A stretch of DNA of 64,000 nt from Pectinophora gossypiella (Eukaryota; Arthropoda; Insecta; Lepidoptera; Gelechiidae), in assembly GCF_024362695.1 (NCBI RefSeq), contig NC_065433.1:23655700-23719699 (forward strand). Reading direction: 5' to 3'. Positions 10,208 to 21,149 of this stretch are shown piece after piece. Made by a program: the position numbers and the translations under genes. Position 1 is the first letter of the stretch; each line of letters opens with the position of its first letter. Under the pieces are notes generated by a model that did no database searches, was not told where the DNA came from, and was given only the letters and a program-made list of their open reading frames with translations.

Positions 10208-10318
10208 AAACATGCCACATCGAAGCAATTTATCTAAAAAAGCAATATTGCAATTTGACATTTGTGCATATAAAAGTAAGTGCGTAATGCAAACAAATAT
10301 TAAATAACAATATTGGTT
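10208..10318. mobile_element. MITE E, left part
   Basis: Matches the left arm and centre of the palindromic E copies (AAGCAATTTATCTAAAAAAG, then GCAATATTGCAATTTGACA). Interrupted at 10319 by retroposon D. Confidence 0.65.
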
Positions 10319-10504
10319 TTTTTTTGACGTGACTTATTGTAGATTTGCCGCAGATGGCATTAACTACTACACAAAAGCCACCAACAAAATTATATTTTAT
10401 TGTTAATGTAATGTTTAAAAATATGTAAATTGTTGTTGTTGTGTGAAATAATTTTTTTTTTTTACTTGGCCGGACAAATGGGAGCGCTGAAGGCTCTCAC
10501 CCGG
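10319..10504 (-). mobile_element. Retroposon D inserted in MITE E
   Basis: Poly(T) followed by TGACGTGACTTATTGTAGAT marks a minus-strand D copy. TAACAATATTGGTT occurs at 10305-10318 and 10505-10518, a 14-bp target duplication. The D body is itself split at about 10373-10479 by roughly 107 bp of AT-rich sequence ending in a T-run, a third nesting level. Confidence 0.8.
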
Positions 10505-10699
10505 TAACAATATTGGTTCAACCTCCCGTGTCTCACAAAAACATGTATCCATACGTTACAATGGGTATAACTGCTAACTACGCGCTTGGATAACATACGG
10601 CATTTTAAAGCACATCCTGACATTTTATTTCTTAATAAAGATGATAAAGTACGATCTTTTGGTGTTATATAATAGACCAGGAAGAAATAACGCGAAGGA

Positions 10700-11040
10700 A
10701 ACTCGTTTCATTCTAAATTATGAACTATATTGGTCCTGATTCCAGTACATACCATCTAATTTTATTTTAAGTTATACCTGTCATTTTCTTATCCGTCGAA
10801 AAGGAAAGGGACGGATAATCGTCAGACATACAATTTATGGAACACACGTCAATTTTAAGCACAAATTTAAAACAACCTTTCAAAAATTTTACATTAGACA
10901 ACAACACGTCAAACAGTATGCTTATCAGCGAAATACCTATTTCATTGAGTTTAAAATTAACACTTGTGTTGCGTAAAAATTGACAATTCAAAGTGTAACT
11001 ATGTAATATACTGAATAAAGATATTTTTGATTTTTGATTT
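10700..11040 (+). mobile_element. LINE 3' end, same family as 8847-9455
   Basis: Ends ATTCAAAGTGTAACTATG...AATAAAGATATTTTTGATTTTTGATTT, matching the 3' end of the minus-strand LINE at 8847-9455. No intact coding sequence. Confidence 0.55.
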
Positions 11041-11802
11041 CAATACAAGTATTATTTATACATATAATGCTCCGCTTGCGCACGCTTACACTCACGGTCA
11101 CATCCCACTAAATGTATAACTAAAGCTTATAGTCAACTACCTGAGTCGCAAATAAATTCGCAACCATTGGTTTATAAAGAAAATGAAAGAAAATACTTAG
11201 ATAAGTATTTATTGTGATAGAAATGATATCTTCGAGTCGCCTATTATAATATTGTTGACTGAATTGTGAAGACACGACGCCTTGCGACGATGTGTTGTAA
11301 AGAACGAAGGAGCTTAGTTTGCATAAGTTAGGCAAAGTGGGAGTTGGACACGCAGCGAAGATTCCGTACAACCATAAGGGGAAATATTTCCCTATTAGGA
11401 CGAAACGACTGAACTTCTTCATCTACTAGGTCTATGTTTTAAAAATTTTGACAGTAAAACTAATGGGAAATGCGAAGTCTTATTATTCAGTAAGTAATAA
11501 TAAATAAATAAAAAAAAATGTTTATTTCGTTGGAGCCTGCTAGTAAGTGCAAAAACACCTGTGACAACAGGATCCGCTCCTCCATAGCCATTCTTAATTA
11601 TACAACATATTTTACCGCTTATGTTGGTAGTTACTTTCTTTTTACAAGGCAATTAAATTCAGAGTTCTTAAGGAACATTGAACGTAATACAAATATAAAA
11701 GATTAGATTAGAATTAATAAGTGAAGTAATATGTTTTTTGTTTTTTTATTTGTTATGTGTGTGTTACGTGGGTAGGTTATTAGTATTTTTTATTAAGCGT
11801 AT

Positions 11803-11825
11803 TGTGTGTGTGTGTGTGTGTGTGT
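11803..11825. repeat. (TG)n microsatellite
   Basis: Uninterrupted TG run of about 11 units. The second unit carries the same run, at the same length, at 13808-13830. Confidence 0.95.
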
Positions 11826-12210
11826 CCGTAAGTAATGATACCAGGAGAACATAAGTATGCATGGTTTGAATTATAATGAGGGTACTTTTAGTTTTGTTAA
11901 ATTGTTATTAGTTAGGTATGTAATGTTATAGTACAGGAGTCGGTGACTATTTATTAGTGTTTTATTTGATTGTTAAGTAAGTCTATTGAGAAAGAAATTC
12001 CCAGTAGTTCAACTGGTAAGACTACTCGGTAAGACTTAGGGGAAAATATTATTTGTGATTTTCCAGATAAGTAATAAGTACATAAATAATAATAATTATT
12101 TTGTTTGTGTTTTCTTTACACTTCATTAATAACTTTTTACGTAATAAATCGGACGAAGTACTTAATAATTATAATAATGCCCATTGCGTTGTTATTTTGT
12201 TGTTGTAACA

Positions 12211-12485
12211 ACCTCCGCGGTCTAGTGGTTTGAGCGTTAGGTTCACGATCTGGAGTTTCAGGCTCGATTCCCGATATTTATTTTTCCCAATATCAAAATC
12301 TCTTTGTGAGACTGCCCTTCGTTTGGTAAGGACTTTGCACGTTGAGTCGTTGGTCTCAACTATTAGGTGTAAAACACGTTCACGAACCCGCAGTGGAGCA
12401 GCGTGGTGGAGTATGCTCCATACCTCCTTGATTGAGGGGAGGCCTGTGCCCAGCAGTGGGAGCTATGTAGGCTCTTTATATTTAT
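12211..12485 (+). mobile_element. SINE A, diverged copy in duplication unit 1
   Basis: Head with A box (GGTCTAGTGGTTTGAGCG) and B box (GGCTCGATTCC), an altered core, then the tail module CCCAGCAGTGGG. The duplicate is at 14216-14490. Confidence 0.8.
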
Positions 12486-12639
12486 AGGTTGTAGAGTTTT
12501 TAATATAATCAGATTAGCGATAGTATTTAATTAAAGTATTAAGTACCTACGATTTTAGCAATACACCAATAAGAAGTTGAATTTATATTTTTACTATTGA
12601 TATAATAACACATAATATTTACAGTACAATCAGATAGAC

Positions 12640-12752
12640 AGGATAGGCGGGAAGCCGCTGGATGCGGGCAGCGCAGGACCGATCGTCGTGGAGATCCTTG
12701 GGGGAGGCCTATGCCCAGCAGTGGGCGTCATACGGCTGATGATGATGATGAG
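12640..12752 (+). mobile_element. LINE K (RTE-like) 3' end in unit 1
   Basis: One frame reads as the C-terminus of an RTE-like LINE protein (WMRAAQDRSSWRSLGEAY, then QQWASYG and stop), followed immediately by a (TGATGA)n tail. Its last part, GGAGGCCTATGCCCAGCAGT, matches the tails of SINEs A and C. Confidence 0.7.
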
Positions 12753-14215
12753 ATAGACAGATGGACAGAAAGTGCGACGCAATTAAACATACGTAATTGC
12801 TTAGTAATAGCGTACCGGATTCCCAGTAAGGAACCCTAAAAATGAAAGCTTATAGTTTCCGGTGATATTTGTTGCAATGGAAAAATATCAGAGCTAACAG
12901 AAGTTACAAACTTACTTCCTACGTACCCTTGTAGAATTTATTATTCTGTGCCTTAAGTAAAGTTATATCTGTCGCAGGGATATGATAAAAACGGAGAATT
13001 GATCAATTCCCTAAGGGATTTGATCAAATCACGGAAGATGTTAAAATAACAACACGATTTTATCTTTTCCCTAAACAAATCTAGTGAATTGAACAAATCC
13101 CTGAATTGGTTCAGTGAAATGACAAAAATAATTTTGCTTAGGTATTTTAAAGGTTTATTGGTTGGTATTCATTGGTTTATAAAGAAAATGAAAGAAAATA
13201 CTTAGATAAGTATTTATTGTGATAGAAATGATATCTTCGAGTCGCCTATTATAATATTGTTGACTGAATTGTGAAGACACGACGCCTTGCGACGATGTGT
13301 TGTAAAGAACGAAGGAGCTTAGTTTGCATAAGTTAGGCAAAGTGGGAGTTGGACACGCAGCGAAGATTCCGTACAACCATAAGGGGAAATATTTCCCTAT
13401 TAGGACGAAACGACTGAACTTCTTCATCTACTAGGTCTATGTTTTAAAAATTTTGACAGTAAAACTAATGGGAAATGCGAAGTCTTATTATTCAGTAAGT
13501 AATAATAAATAAATAAAAAAAAATGTTTATTTCGTTGGAGCCTGCTAGTAAGTGCAAAAACACCTGTGACAACAGGATCCGCTCCTCCATAGCCATTCTT
13601 AATTATACAACATATTTTACCGCTTATGTTGGTAGTTACTTTCTTTTTACAAGGCAATTAAATTCAGAGTTCTTAAGGAACATTGAACGTAATACAAATA
13701 TAAAAGATTAGATTAGAATTAATAAGTGAAGTAATATGTTTTTTGTTTTTTTATTTGTTATGTGTGTGTTACGTGGGTAGGTTATTAGTATTTTTTATTA
13801 AGCGTATTGTGTGTGTGTGTGTGTGTGTGTCCGTAAGTAATGATACCAGGAGAACATAAGTATGCATGGTTTGAATTATAATGAGGGTACTTTTAGTTTT
13901 GTTAAATTGTTATTAGTTAGGTATGTAATGTTATAGTACAGGAGTCGGTGACTATTTATTAGTGTTTTATTTGATTGTTAAGTAAGTCTATTGAGAAAGA
14001 AATTCCCAGTAGTTCAACTGGTAAGACTACTCGGTAAGACTTAGGGGAAAATATTATTTGTGATTTTCCAGATAAGTAATAAGTACATAAATAATAATAA
14101 TTATTTTGTTTGTGTTTTCTTTACACTTCATTAATAACTTTTTACGTAATAAATCGGACGAAGTACTTAATAATTATAATAATGCCCATTGCGTTGTTAT
14201 TTTGTTGTTGTAACA

Positions 14216-14490
14216 ACCTCCGCGGTCTAGTGGTTTGAGCGTTAGGTTCACGATCTGGAGTTTCAGGCTCGATTCCCGATATTTATTTTTCCCAATATCA
14301 AAATCTCTTTGTGAGACTGCCCTTCGTTTGGTAAGGACTTTGCACGTTGAGTCGTTGGTCTCAACTATTAGGTGTAAAACACGTTCACGAACCCGCAGTG
14401 GAGCAGCGTGGTGGAGTATGCTCCATACCTCCTTGATTGAGGGGAGGCCTGTGCCCAGCAGTGGGAGCTATGTAGGCTCTTTATATTTAT
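14216..14490 (+). mobile_element. SINE A, diverged copy in duplication unit 2
   Basis: Duplicate of 12211-12485; no difference seen. Confidence 0.8.
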
Positions 14491-14644
14491 AGGTTGTAGA
14501 GTTTTTAATATAATCAGATTAGCGATAGTATTTAATTAAAGTATTAAGTACCTACGATTTTAGCAATACACCAATAAGAAGTTGAATTTATATTTTTACT
14601 ATTGATATAATAACACATAATATTTACAGTACAATCAGATAGAC

Positions 14645-14757
14645 AGGATAGGCGGGAAGCCGCTGGATGCGGGCAGCGCAGGACCGATCGTCGTGGAGAT
14701 CCTTGGGGGAGGCCTATGCCCAGCAGTGGGCGTCATACGGCTGATGATGATGATGAG
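14645..14757 (+). mobile_element. LINE K (RTE-like) 3' end in unit 2
   Basis: Duplicate of 12640-12752; no difference seen. Confidence 0.7.
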
Positions 14758-14974
14758 ATAGACAGATGGACAGAAAGTGCGACGCAATTAAACATACGTA
14801 ATTGCTTAGTAATAGCGTACCGGATTCCCAGTAAGGAACCCTAAAAATGAAAGCTTATAGTTTCCGGTGATATTTGTTGCAATGGAAAAATATCAGAGCT
14901 AACAGAAGTTACAAACTTACTTCCTACGTACCCTTGTAGAATTTATTATTCTGTGCCTTAAGTAAAGTTATATC

Positions 14975-15615
14975 TGTCGCAGGGATATGATAAAAACGGA
15001 GAATTGATCAATTCCCTAAGGGATTTGATCAAATCACGGAAGATGTTAAAATAACAACACGATTTTATCTTTTCCCTAAACAAATCTAGTGAATTGAACA
15101 AATCCCTGAATTGGTTCAGTGAAATGACAAAAATAATTTTGCTTAGGTATTTTAAAGGTTTATTTGGTAAGATATACCTACATAATTATGATAATCAGGT
15201 GTGTGTAATACAAGTAAATATTGATATAAAAAAATCACCATTACTTAGAACAATATAATATTTTTTTGAAAGAATGAACAAAAATTTCTTTAATAAATAA
15301 AAAATATTTTAGTTGCGTATGATATGCCTATTTGTAATAATCACTTATTAAAACATGTGGCATTCTTAGAAGAAGTGTCTTTCATTTTATCAGCAAATCT
15401 TTTTAAATTTTGTGAAGAATTACCAAATAAACCTTTAAAATACCAAAGCAAAATTATTTTTGTCATTTCACTGAACCAATTTAGGGATTTGTTCAATTCA
15501 CTAGATTTGTTTAGGGAAAGGATAAAATCGTGTTGTTATTTTAACATCCTCCGTGATTTGATCAAATCCCTTAGGGAATTGATCAAATCCCCGTTTTTAT
15601 CATATCCCTGCGACA
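14975..15615. mobile_element. Inverted-repeat DNA element with about 190-bp arms
   Basis: Arms 14975-15166 and 15424-15615 are reverse complements with only a few differences. Each starts TGTCGCAGGGATATGATAAA and contains an inner palindrome (TTGATCAA...TTGATCAAA). TATC directly flanks both ends (14971-14974 and 15616-15619). The 257-bp centre codes for nothing recognisable, so this is a non-autonomous foldback-type element. Superfamily unknown. Confidence 0.8.
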
Positions 15616-15686
15616 TATCCAACTACAGATAGAAGAGTTTACCTTTATTTACTTCTTCAAGAGGGAAAACTAGCCTCTATACAATT

Positions 15687-16049
15687 GGGTAGTTTCCTAG
15701 GTCAAAGACTGATTATGAATTTCTAATTGCTAAATAAAGACAGATCTAAAGATGACATTAACCGTTTACATTTTACTATTTAACTTATTTATGAATTTTA
15801 ACACAAAGAAATGTAATAATAAGTGCGATATTTTGTCACGTTTTTATGATGTCACAGGTACATTCTCATTACATTCAGGCTTTATCATACAAATTCCATA
15901 GTAACTTCGTGTTTTGACGTTTAGTAAATGCTCCCCATTTGTCCGGCCAAGTAGTTAATCCCATCTGCGGCAAATCTACAATAAGTCACGTCAAAAAAAA
16001 AAGACGTTTAGTAAAAAGTGACTGATTTGACTAGTTGGAAACTACCCTA
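15687..16049. mobile_element. MITE F, copy 3, carrying retroposon D
   Basis: Starts GGGTAGTTTCCTAGGTC and ends GACTAGTTGGAAACTACCC, giving inverted termini GGGTAGTTTCC. Interrupted by retroposon D at 15929-16002. Confidence 0.7.
15929..16002 (+). mobile_element. Retroposon D, 74 bp, inserted in MITE F
   Basis: Starts TGCTCCCCATTTGTCC and ends ...AAGTCACGTC plus poly(A). GACGTTTAGTAAA occurs on both sides (15916-15928 and 16003-16015), a 13-bp target duplication. Confidence 0.9.
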
Positions 16050-16464
16050 GTATGTAAGTATATTATGTACGTTTCATTTCTATAATTATAAACGTTGTAT
16101 TGATAATTCTCCATTATTGTTTATCAAAGCCTATTTTTCTGACTTCTTTATAAGACACGACGTTCGACTGAATAAATTTGTTCCATGTAAGATCTTGGTG
16201 TTCCCCTTCTTACCTTTCTCTCTATCTTTCGTTCTATGATGTTATTAATTTACTCATCGAGTCTTATTTCAAACATGAATCAGGATTACTCTAACACGTC
16301 GTAAAAAATGAAATGTTTCTCTTTTTCTTTTCTTTATGTATAAACGCAAGTGAATCTCTAATGTCGGATACCGATCTGTCTGGGGACCTTGCGATAAGTA
16401 CGTCTTCAAGTACCAACAGGTGGTTGCTTTATGCAACTCAGTTTCACCTCAGATTGAATTTCTT

Positions 16465-16700
16465 TAAAACCGTTAAGCGTCCCTGGTTCGAATTCTGGTG
16501 TGTTCTGGTGTGTGGATATATCACAAAAATCACTTTTTGAACCCTGGTTTGGTTAAGACATTGCAGGCTGATCACCTATTGACTGAAAGTAAGATGATCC
16601 GTGCTTCGGTAGGCACATAAAGCTGTTGGTCCCGGTTACTACTTACTGATGAATATAAGTACGTAGTTACATGAGTCATGTCAGTCCTTTGGCTTCAAAC
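16465..16700 (+). mobile_element. SINE B with damaged head
   Basis: Retains CCTGGTTCGAATTC (B box), the core (GATGATCCGTGCTTCGG, GTTGGTCCCGGTTAC) and CATGTCAG. The first part of the tRNA-like head is missing. Confidence 0.7.
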
Positions 16701-16856
16701 ATGCTCGCTGGTATAGAGTATTTTTGACCGGACCTTTGTTGAAACATCTTGGATTTGATCGCAGTATGTACGCCTAGTTTTTCTTCTAACTCTACCATTT
16801 ACACCCGCATTTTACATCTTTTTTGTAAGTCTACTTTATATATTCTCTCTCTAAAT

Positions 16857-17138
16857 ACATATCATCATCATCATCAGTAGCCCATTAACGTCCCCACTGC
16901 TGGGGCACGGGCCTTCCCTATGGATGGATAGCGGGCCCAGTGCGGATTGATGGTTATTAACGACTGCTAATGCAGCTGGGACCAACGGCTTAACGTGCTT
17001 TCCGAAGCACGAAGGAGCTCGAGATGAAAACTTTTTTTTTGTGGTCACCCGTCCTATGACCGGCCTTTGCGAAAGTTGCTTAACTTCAACAATCGCAGAC
17101 CGAGCGCGTTTACCGCTGCGCCACCGAGCACCTCAACA
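16857..17138 (-). mobile_element. SINE C
   Basis: In plus-strand view: (ATC)n tail, the CCCCACTGCTGGGGCACGGG module, the core, then the head with GTTGCTTAACTTCAACAATC and GCGCCACCGAG. Slightly shorter than the 60140-60430 copy because of a small deletion after GGATGGATAG. Confidence 0.85.
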
Positions 17139-17139
17139 A

Positions 17140-17285
17140 TTCACCGAAACACATATATGGGTGTCTGTTTGTTTGTCCATCTTTTACGGCAAAACGGAGC
17201 AACGAATTGACGTGATTTTTTTAAGTGGAGATAGTCGAAGTGATGGAGAGTGACATACATATCATACACTTTCCTAAGATAGGGG
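17140..17285. repeat. Dispersed repeat L, class unknown
   Basis: Reads GGTGTCTGTTTGTTTGTCC...AACGAATTGACGTGATTTTT...GATGGAGAGTGACAT. I recall this string as a common lepidopteran repeat, but there is no second copy here, so the call rests on memory only. Confidence 0.35.
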
Positions 17286-17289
17286 GTGG

Positions 17290-17472
17290 AAGTTTATATA
17301 GAGCATTCCGCAAATTTCCTGTCGGAAAATTCATGAACATTTTTGTGTTTTCTTTTTCATATTTTATTTCCATACTTTTGCGACAGGAAATTCCACTTGA
17401 TATTTGCTGAGAATCAGGGTCTGAATCAACCCTCAAAGTTTTCGTTACGATGTCACTAACATCCTGTATTTT
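17290..17472. mobile_element. MITE G, right part
   Basis: Contains ATACTTTTGCGACAGGAAAT, TCCACTTGATATT and GTTACGATGTCACTAACATC, matching the right halves of the complete G copies. Confidence 0.65.
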
Positions 17473-17526
17473 AACCATTTACAAGATCACTTTGATACGC
17501 ACCGCATAGACTATATTATAATATAC

Positions 17527-17670
17527 GACGATCCGATGTCCTGGTCTAGGTCATCGACAGCAATCTATTACCTGATATAAAACTCATGATACTTTCTTCA
17601 ATATATTGAAGTATTAATAGATATATTAATAGATTGCTGTCGATGACCTAGACCAGGACATCGGATCGTC
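17527..17670. repeat. Perfect 44-bp inverted repeat (hairpin)
   Basis: 17527-17570 and 17627-17670 are exact reverse complements. The 56-bp loop holds a further 16-bp palindrome (CTTCAATATATTGAAG, 17596-17611). No copy elsewhere in the window. Confidence 0.9.
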
Positions 17671-17936
17671 TGTCGACTTAGACCAGCATGATGACAGATG
17701 ACTGGTTACCCTCGAGGCGACGGACTCTCTTGAAAAGAGTAGCCGGCAGCTTACACTGACAGACAAGCATAGACAATAATCAAGCTCTAAGATGCGTTCA
17801 CTACTGACACCGCGGGAAGAAGCTAGTTAAAAATCAACGTAGAATTTGATACTTCGCGGTGCAAACGAGTGCTCTGATCTAGGAATCAGATGATCGAGTG
17901 TTTAGTCAGTAACTTCTTAAGTAAATTTAAACTCAC

Positions 17937-18266
17937 TTCTTCTTCTTCTATCGTGTGAGTTGTGAGGTGGAGTACCAACCTCATCACTCCTGGTGTCAGG
18001 GTTACTATTGAGCCGCCAATGGCCCCTGACATGGCTCATGGTAACGACTACTTATTTACATCAGTAAGTAGTAACCGGGACCAACGGCTTAACATGTCTT
18101 CCGAAGCACGGATCATCTTACTTTCGGACAATCTGGTGATCAGCCAGTAATGTCCTAACCAAACTAGGGACCACAAAGTATTTTTTATGATATGTCCCCA
18201 CCGGGAATCGAACCCGGGACCTCCGGATCGTGAGCCCAACGCTAACCACTGGACCACGGAGGTCGT
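17937..18266 (-). mobile_element. SINE B, full length
   Basis: From the (TTC)n tail complement through TATCGTGTGAGTTGTGAGG, GAGCCGCCAATGGCCCCTGA, the shared core, to the head with B-box complement GGGAATCGAACCC and GTCC-CCGTGG acceptor-like end. One small deletion in the head (AACGCTAACC). Confidence 0.9.
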
Positions 18267-18423
18267 TCGTAATCTCACTAACAACAAGTTACTGAATAAA
18301 CGTACGCTAAATATCAAAAAATAAATATACGGTCGAATTCAGAACCTCCTCCTTTTTTGAAGTCGGTAAAAAGACAAGACAATTTTTCAAGCTCCAGTAG
18401 AGTAATTTATTTCGACAATTTTT

Positions 18424-18880
18424 TCTTGACGTGACTTATTGTATATTTGCCGCAGATGGCATTAACTACTTGGCCGGACAAATGGGGAGCGCTGAGGGCT
18501 CCCACTCGGTACAAAATTTAAGACAATTGTGCCCGAACCTCGGCTCATGGCGACGTCTGAGAGGAAGAATATTTGAAAGAATTAATCGACCCTAGTTGGT
18601 CGATAGCGATAATCGCTGAATGAGGGAAATCGTCGACCACGCCGGCGGGGTCGGTATCGGGGTTGTGAAAGATAGTCAGAGATACATTCATACTCGATAG
18701 ATAAATTAAGGACCCACATCTCAGCGAGCTTTCTGTTAGACCAACGTGATAGGTGGTGAGCCGTATTGCCGCGTCTATCGGGCTAACTGTGTCAGAGAAA
18801 ACTGACCTGCTAACTGGGTTTGAGTAGCAAGCCGGTGCTTGTACTACAGGACCACAGTGGTTCGTAAAAAAAAAACATAA
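18424..18880 (-). mobile_element. Retroposon D, longest copy, with tRNA-like 5' end
   Basis: The T-run and TTGACGTGACTTATTGTATA mark the 3' end. The body runs through GGTCGATAGCGATAATCGCT to about 18668. It continues upstream, on the minus strand, with a segment shared with repeat R (CTCACCACCTATCACGTTGG) and a stretch near 18800-18870 (GTCCTGTAGTACAAGCACC) that looks like a tRNA D-arm. This suggests D is a long SINE rather than a LINE tail. The 5' border is uncertain. Confidence 0.6.
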
Positions 18881-18924
18881 ATGTTCACAATCACCGCAAC
18901 AAAATTGTAGAAATCGCAACTTCT

Positions 18925-19095
18925 AAAGTAATAATAATAATAATAATAAAACACTTTATTGCACACAAATTCACAAAACATTTACAGGATAAACTTATTC
19001 TAAGGTGGGCAAAGGCGGCCTTATCGCTAAGAGCGATCTCTTCCAGACAACCTTCGGCAGAGGATATAGTACAAAGTAATACCAAGTTAAGTAAA
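18925..19095 (-). mobile_element. LINE M 3' end with (ATT)n tail
   Basis: (TAA)n then AACACTTTATTGCACAC and GCGGCCTTATCGCTAAGAGC, CTTCCAGACAACCTT. The same words recur at 59794-59960 and partly at 32688-32745 with different simple-repeat tails. Confidence 0.6.
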
Positions 19096-19576
19096 ATTTC
19101 TCCGTACACCAAACTTGAAATAAGCTAAATTCCGAAATAGAAATACTTATCTATAATTCTGAACTTGCAGTACTTGTATTTTGCGTGTATAATAAAATAC
19201 ACTTGTTCAACTCAAAATTTTTAATAAAATCCGTTTCTAACTGTTGTTAACGAGATGAAAGTTACCTATGATTCTTGTCACCAACTCTTTGATTAACTGA
19301 CTCACTTATCAAAAGTTCAGAGTAAGGTGTTACTTATAACAACTTATAACTTACAACTTATAAGGTGCCACTTCCCAGGTTGGAGCCAATTTATACTTCG
19401 CTTTTTATTTAAAAAACTATCTACTGCGAGTTGCAGGAGATACTTAACACGCGGATACACGATGTTCTACGAACTAAAATTCAGTGGAATTTTGCAGTGC
19501 GGAAATTTGAAGCTGTCTAAATTTCAACGCAAGCCATGTGCGGTGTCCGTCAATTTCATTCGCAGAACACACGAAC
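19096..19576. other. No gene or named repeat seen
   Basis: AT-rich sequence. A 96-codon frame at 19327-19617 runs into MITE E and resembles no protein I know. Confidence 0.5.
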
Positions 19577-19704
19577 ACATCAAAGCAATTCATCTGAAAA
19601 GCAAAATTGCTATTTGACATTTTCTTGACATTGCGCACTTATTTTTTTATGCGCAAATGTCCAATAGCAATATTACTTTTTAAATGAATTGCTTTGAAGT
19701 GGCC
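19577..19704. mobile_element. MITE E, complete palindrome
   Basis: Starts CACATCAAAGCAATTCATCT and ends with its complement (GAATTGCTTTGAAGTGGCC). Inner arms GCAAAATTGCTATTTGACAT and ATGTCCAATAGCAATATTAC also pair, so almost the whole element folds back. Confidence 0.75.
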
Positions 19705-20509
19705 TTTTTAACAAAACAGCAGAACAGGGGTCTCCTTATCATAATTATATTTATAATTATCAATAATTAATTAGTAATATCGCACGATGTACTAGTTCAG
19801 TCAATAACAGGGACTTTCAATTTCGTTTTTGCTTGTCATGTCGGATGGACGTGGTTTGGGGCATATTAGCAGGACGCAGCTAGATTTTATTATCTAATAA
19901 CAATCAAAATAAACATCGGCCTATATGCAGCAATGGATACATGAATAGAAAGATAGAAGAAGTAAGTGTAACAGAACAAATACTGCAAAAATATTGCACA
20001 CACAGGCAATACAAAATGTATATAAAACTAGAATACAATTCTTGATTAATGGCTTTTGTGTGATCACAATTCTGCCAGTGCAACGTAATGAAAAACACAC
20101 AATAGGACAGGCTGTAACGAGACCAAAGGCAATATTTGTTATGTCCTGTTAATTGAGTGAGACTATAAAACTAGAAAAAGAAACAGTGTAAAATTAACTG
20201 TCAATAAAGCAAAATAGTAAAGAATCTCATGTCACAAAAGCAAGGCTCTCACCGACCTGAGCTCACCGCTTAGTTTCCCAATTCCATTGAAACTTTGCAG
20301 CTTTGCCTTTTATAAGGAACAAACTTGATTAATTTTCCTTTATTCAGTAAGTATATTCAATTCTGACATGACTCTTAATAAACTTTCCGTTTTATAAAAT
20401 GCCAACACAACGCCTATAGTCAAAGGCAGTGTGCGTTTGGATTTGTGCGAATGAGAGGCGTTTTTCTCATACTAGGCTAACAAAACGGAAATCATTCATA
20501 TGGAAAGCA
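19705..20509. other. No gene or named repeat seen
   Basis: AT-rich intergenic DNA with only short frames. Confidence 0.5.
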
Positions 20510-20637
20510 CTCTCAGGCCTTAAAGGCCTGTTGTCTTAAATTTTGTACCGAGTGAGAGCCTTTGCGCTCCTCGTATGTCTGGCCAAGTAATTAATGCCAT
20601 TTGCGGCAAATATACAATAAGTCATGTCAAAAAAAGA
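20510..20637 (+). mobile_element. Retroposon D
   Basis: GCCTGTTGTCTTAAATTTTG through GGCCAAGTAATTAATGCC to AATAAGTCATGTC plus A-run at 20629-20635. More diverged than the nested copies. No clear target duplication. Confidence 0.75.
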
Positions 20638-20735
20638 CAAATAATAACAAGGCAGCTAATATAACACAAGAGACAATTCAGCTCTTCGATATTAACCCCG
20701 CCGATGTGGCAGCCGATATTGCTGTCTCAGTGTCT

Positions 20736-20860
20736 AAACTTAGTTAAACGTAGTCGCTTCTGGAAAAACTGGACCTGTCAAATTTTCAGGTAAAGCGGAC
20801 CTTGTGAAAACGGGATAACCGTAGCTAGCTGGGCTAGAGAGATGATGAAGATGATTTCCA
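20736..20860 (+). mobile_element. Retroposon H 3' part
   Basis: AGTCGCTTCTGGAAAAACTG, TGTCAAATTTTCAGG, AAGCGGACCTTGTGAAAACG and the GAGATGATGAAGATGAT tail match the H copies at 42126 and 43226. Confidence 0.65.
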
Positions 20861-21149
20861 AACATATTTTGGTAATTGACAATTACAATTTAGTATTATT
20901 TTTTGTTTAATAGATGAATAGGCCCTAAATGGTGAATTATGGTCATAGCGGGTAAAGTGAGTAAGTAAATTAAATCGAATGCTTTTGGAAATCAATTTGA
21001 AAACTATCGAAACCGATGCGCAATGGCCGGATTGTGCTGAGATAGTTGCCAACTCTACCCGCTTCCCTCTTTTAATTGCTGACACACCTGGCTCTAGAAA
21101 ATGGACAATATAACGGAGTACAAATCACTCAGTCTTGGCTAACTCTTAC

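Larger units (their letters stand above)
11165..13159. repeat. Tandem duplication, unit 1 (about 1995 bp)
   Basis: Direct repeat of 13170-15164 at a constant offset of 2005 bp. I compared the units by eye and found no difference, including the (TG)n run (11803-11825 and 13808-13830) and the SINE A and LINE K copies inside. The unit begins CATTGGTTTATAAAG and ends AAAGGTTTATT, the latter inside the left arm of the inverted-repeat element that is complete at 14975-15615. Confidence 0.9.
13170..15164. repeat. Tandem duplication, unit 2 (about 1995 bp)
   Basis: Second unit, separated from the first by a 10-bp filler (GGTTGGTATT, 13160-13169). Unit 2 runs on into the complete inverted-repeat element, so it holds the original right-hand context. 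An assembly error is a possible alternative. Confidence 0.9.

Noticed and set aside
11120..11706. Identical 77-, 62- and 85-codon frames repeated 2005 bp apart as a duplicated gene
   Set aside because: The frames overlap on both strands, lack domains, and are conserved only because the whole 2-kb segment is duplicated.
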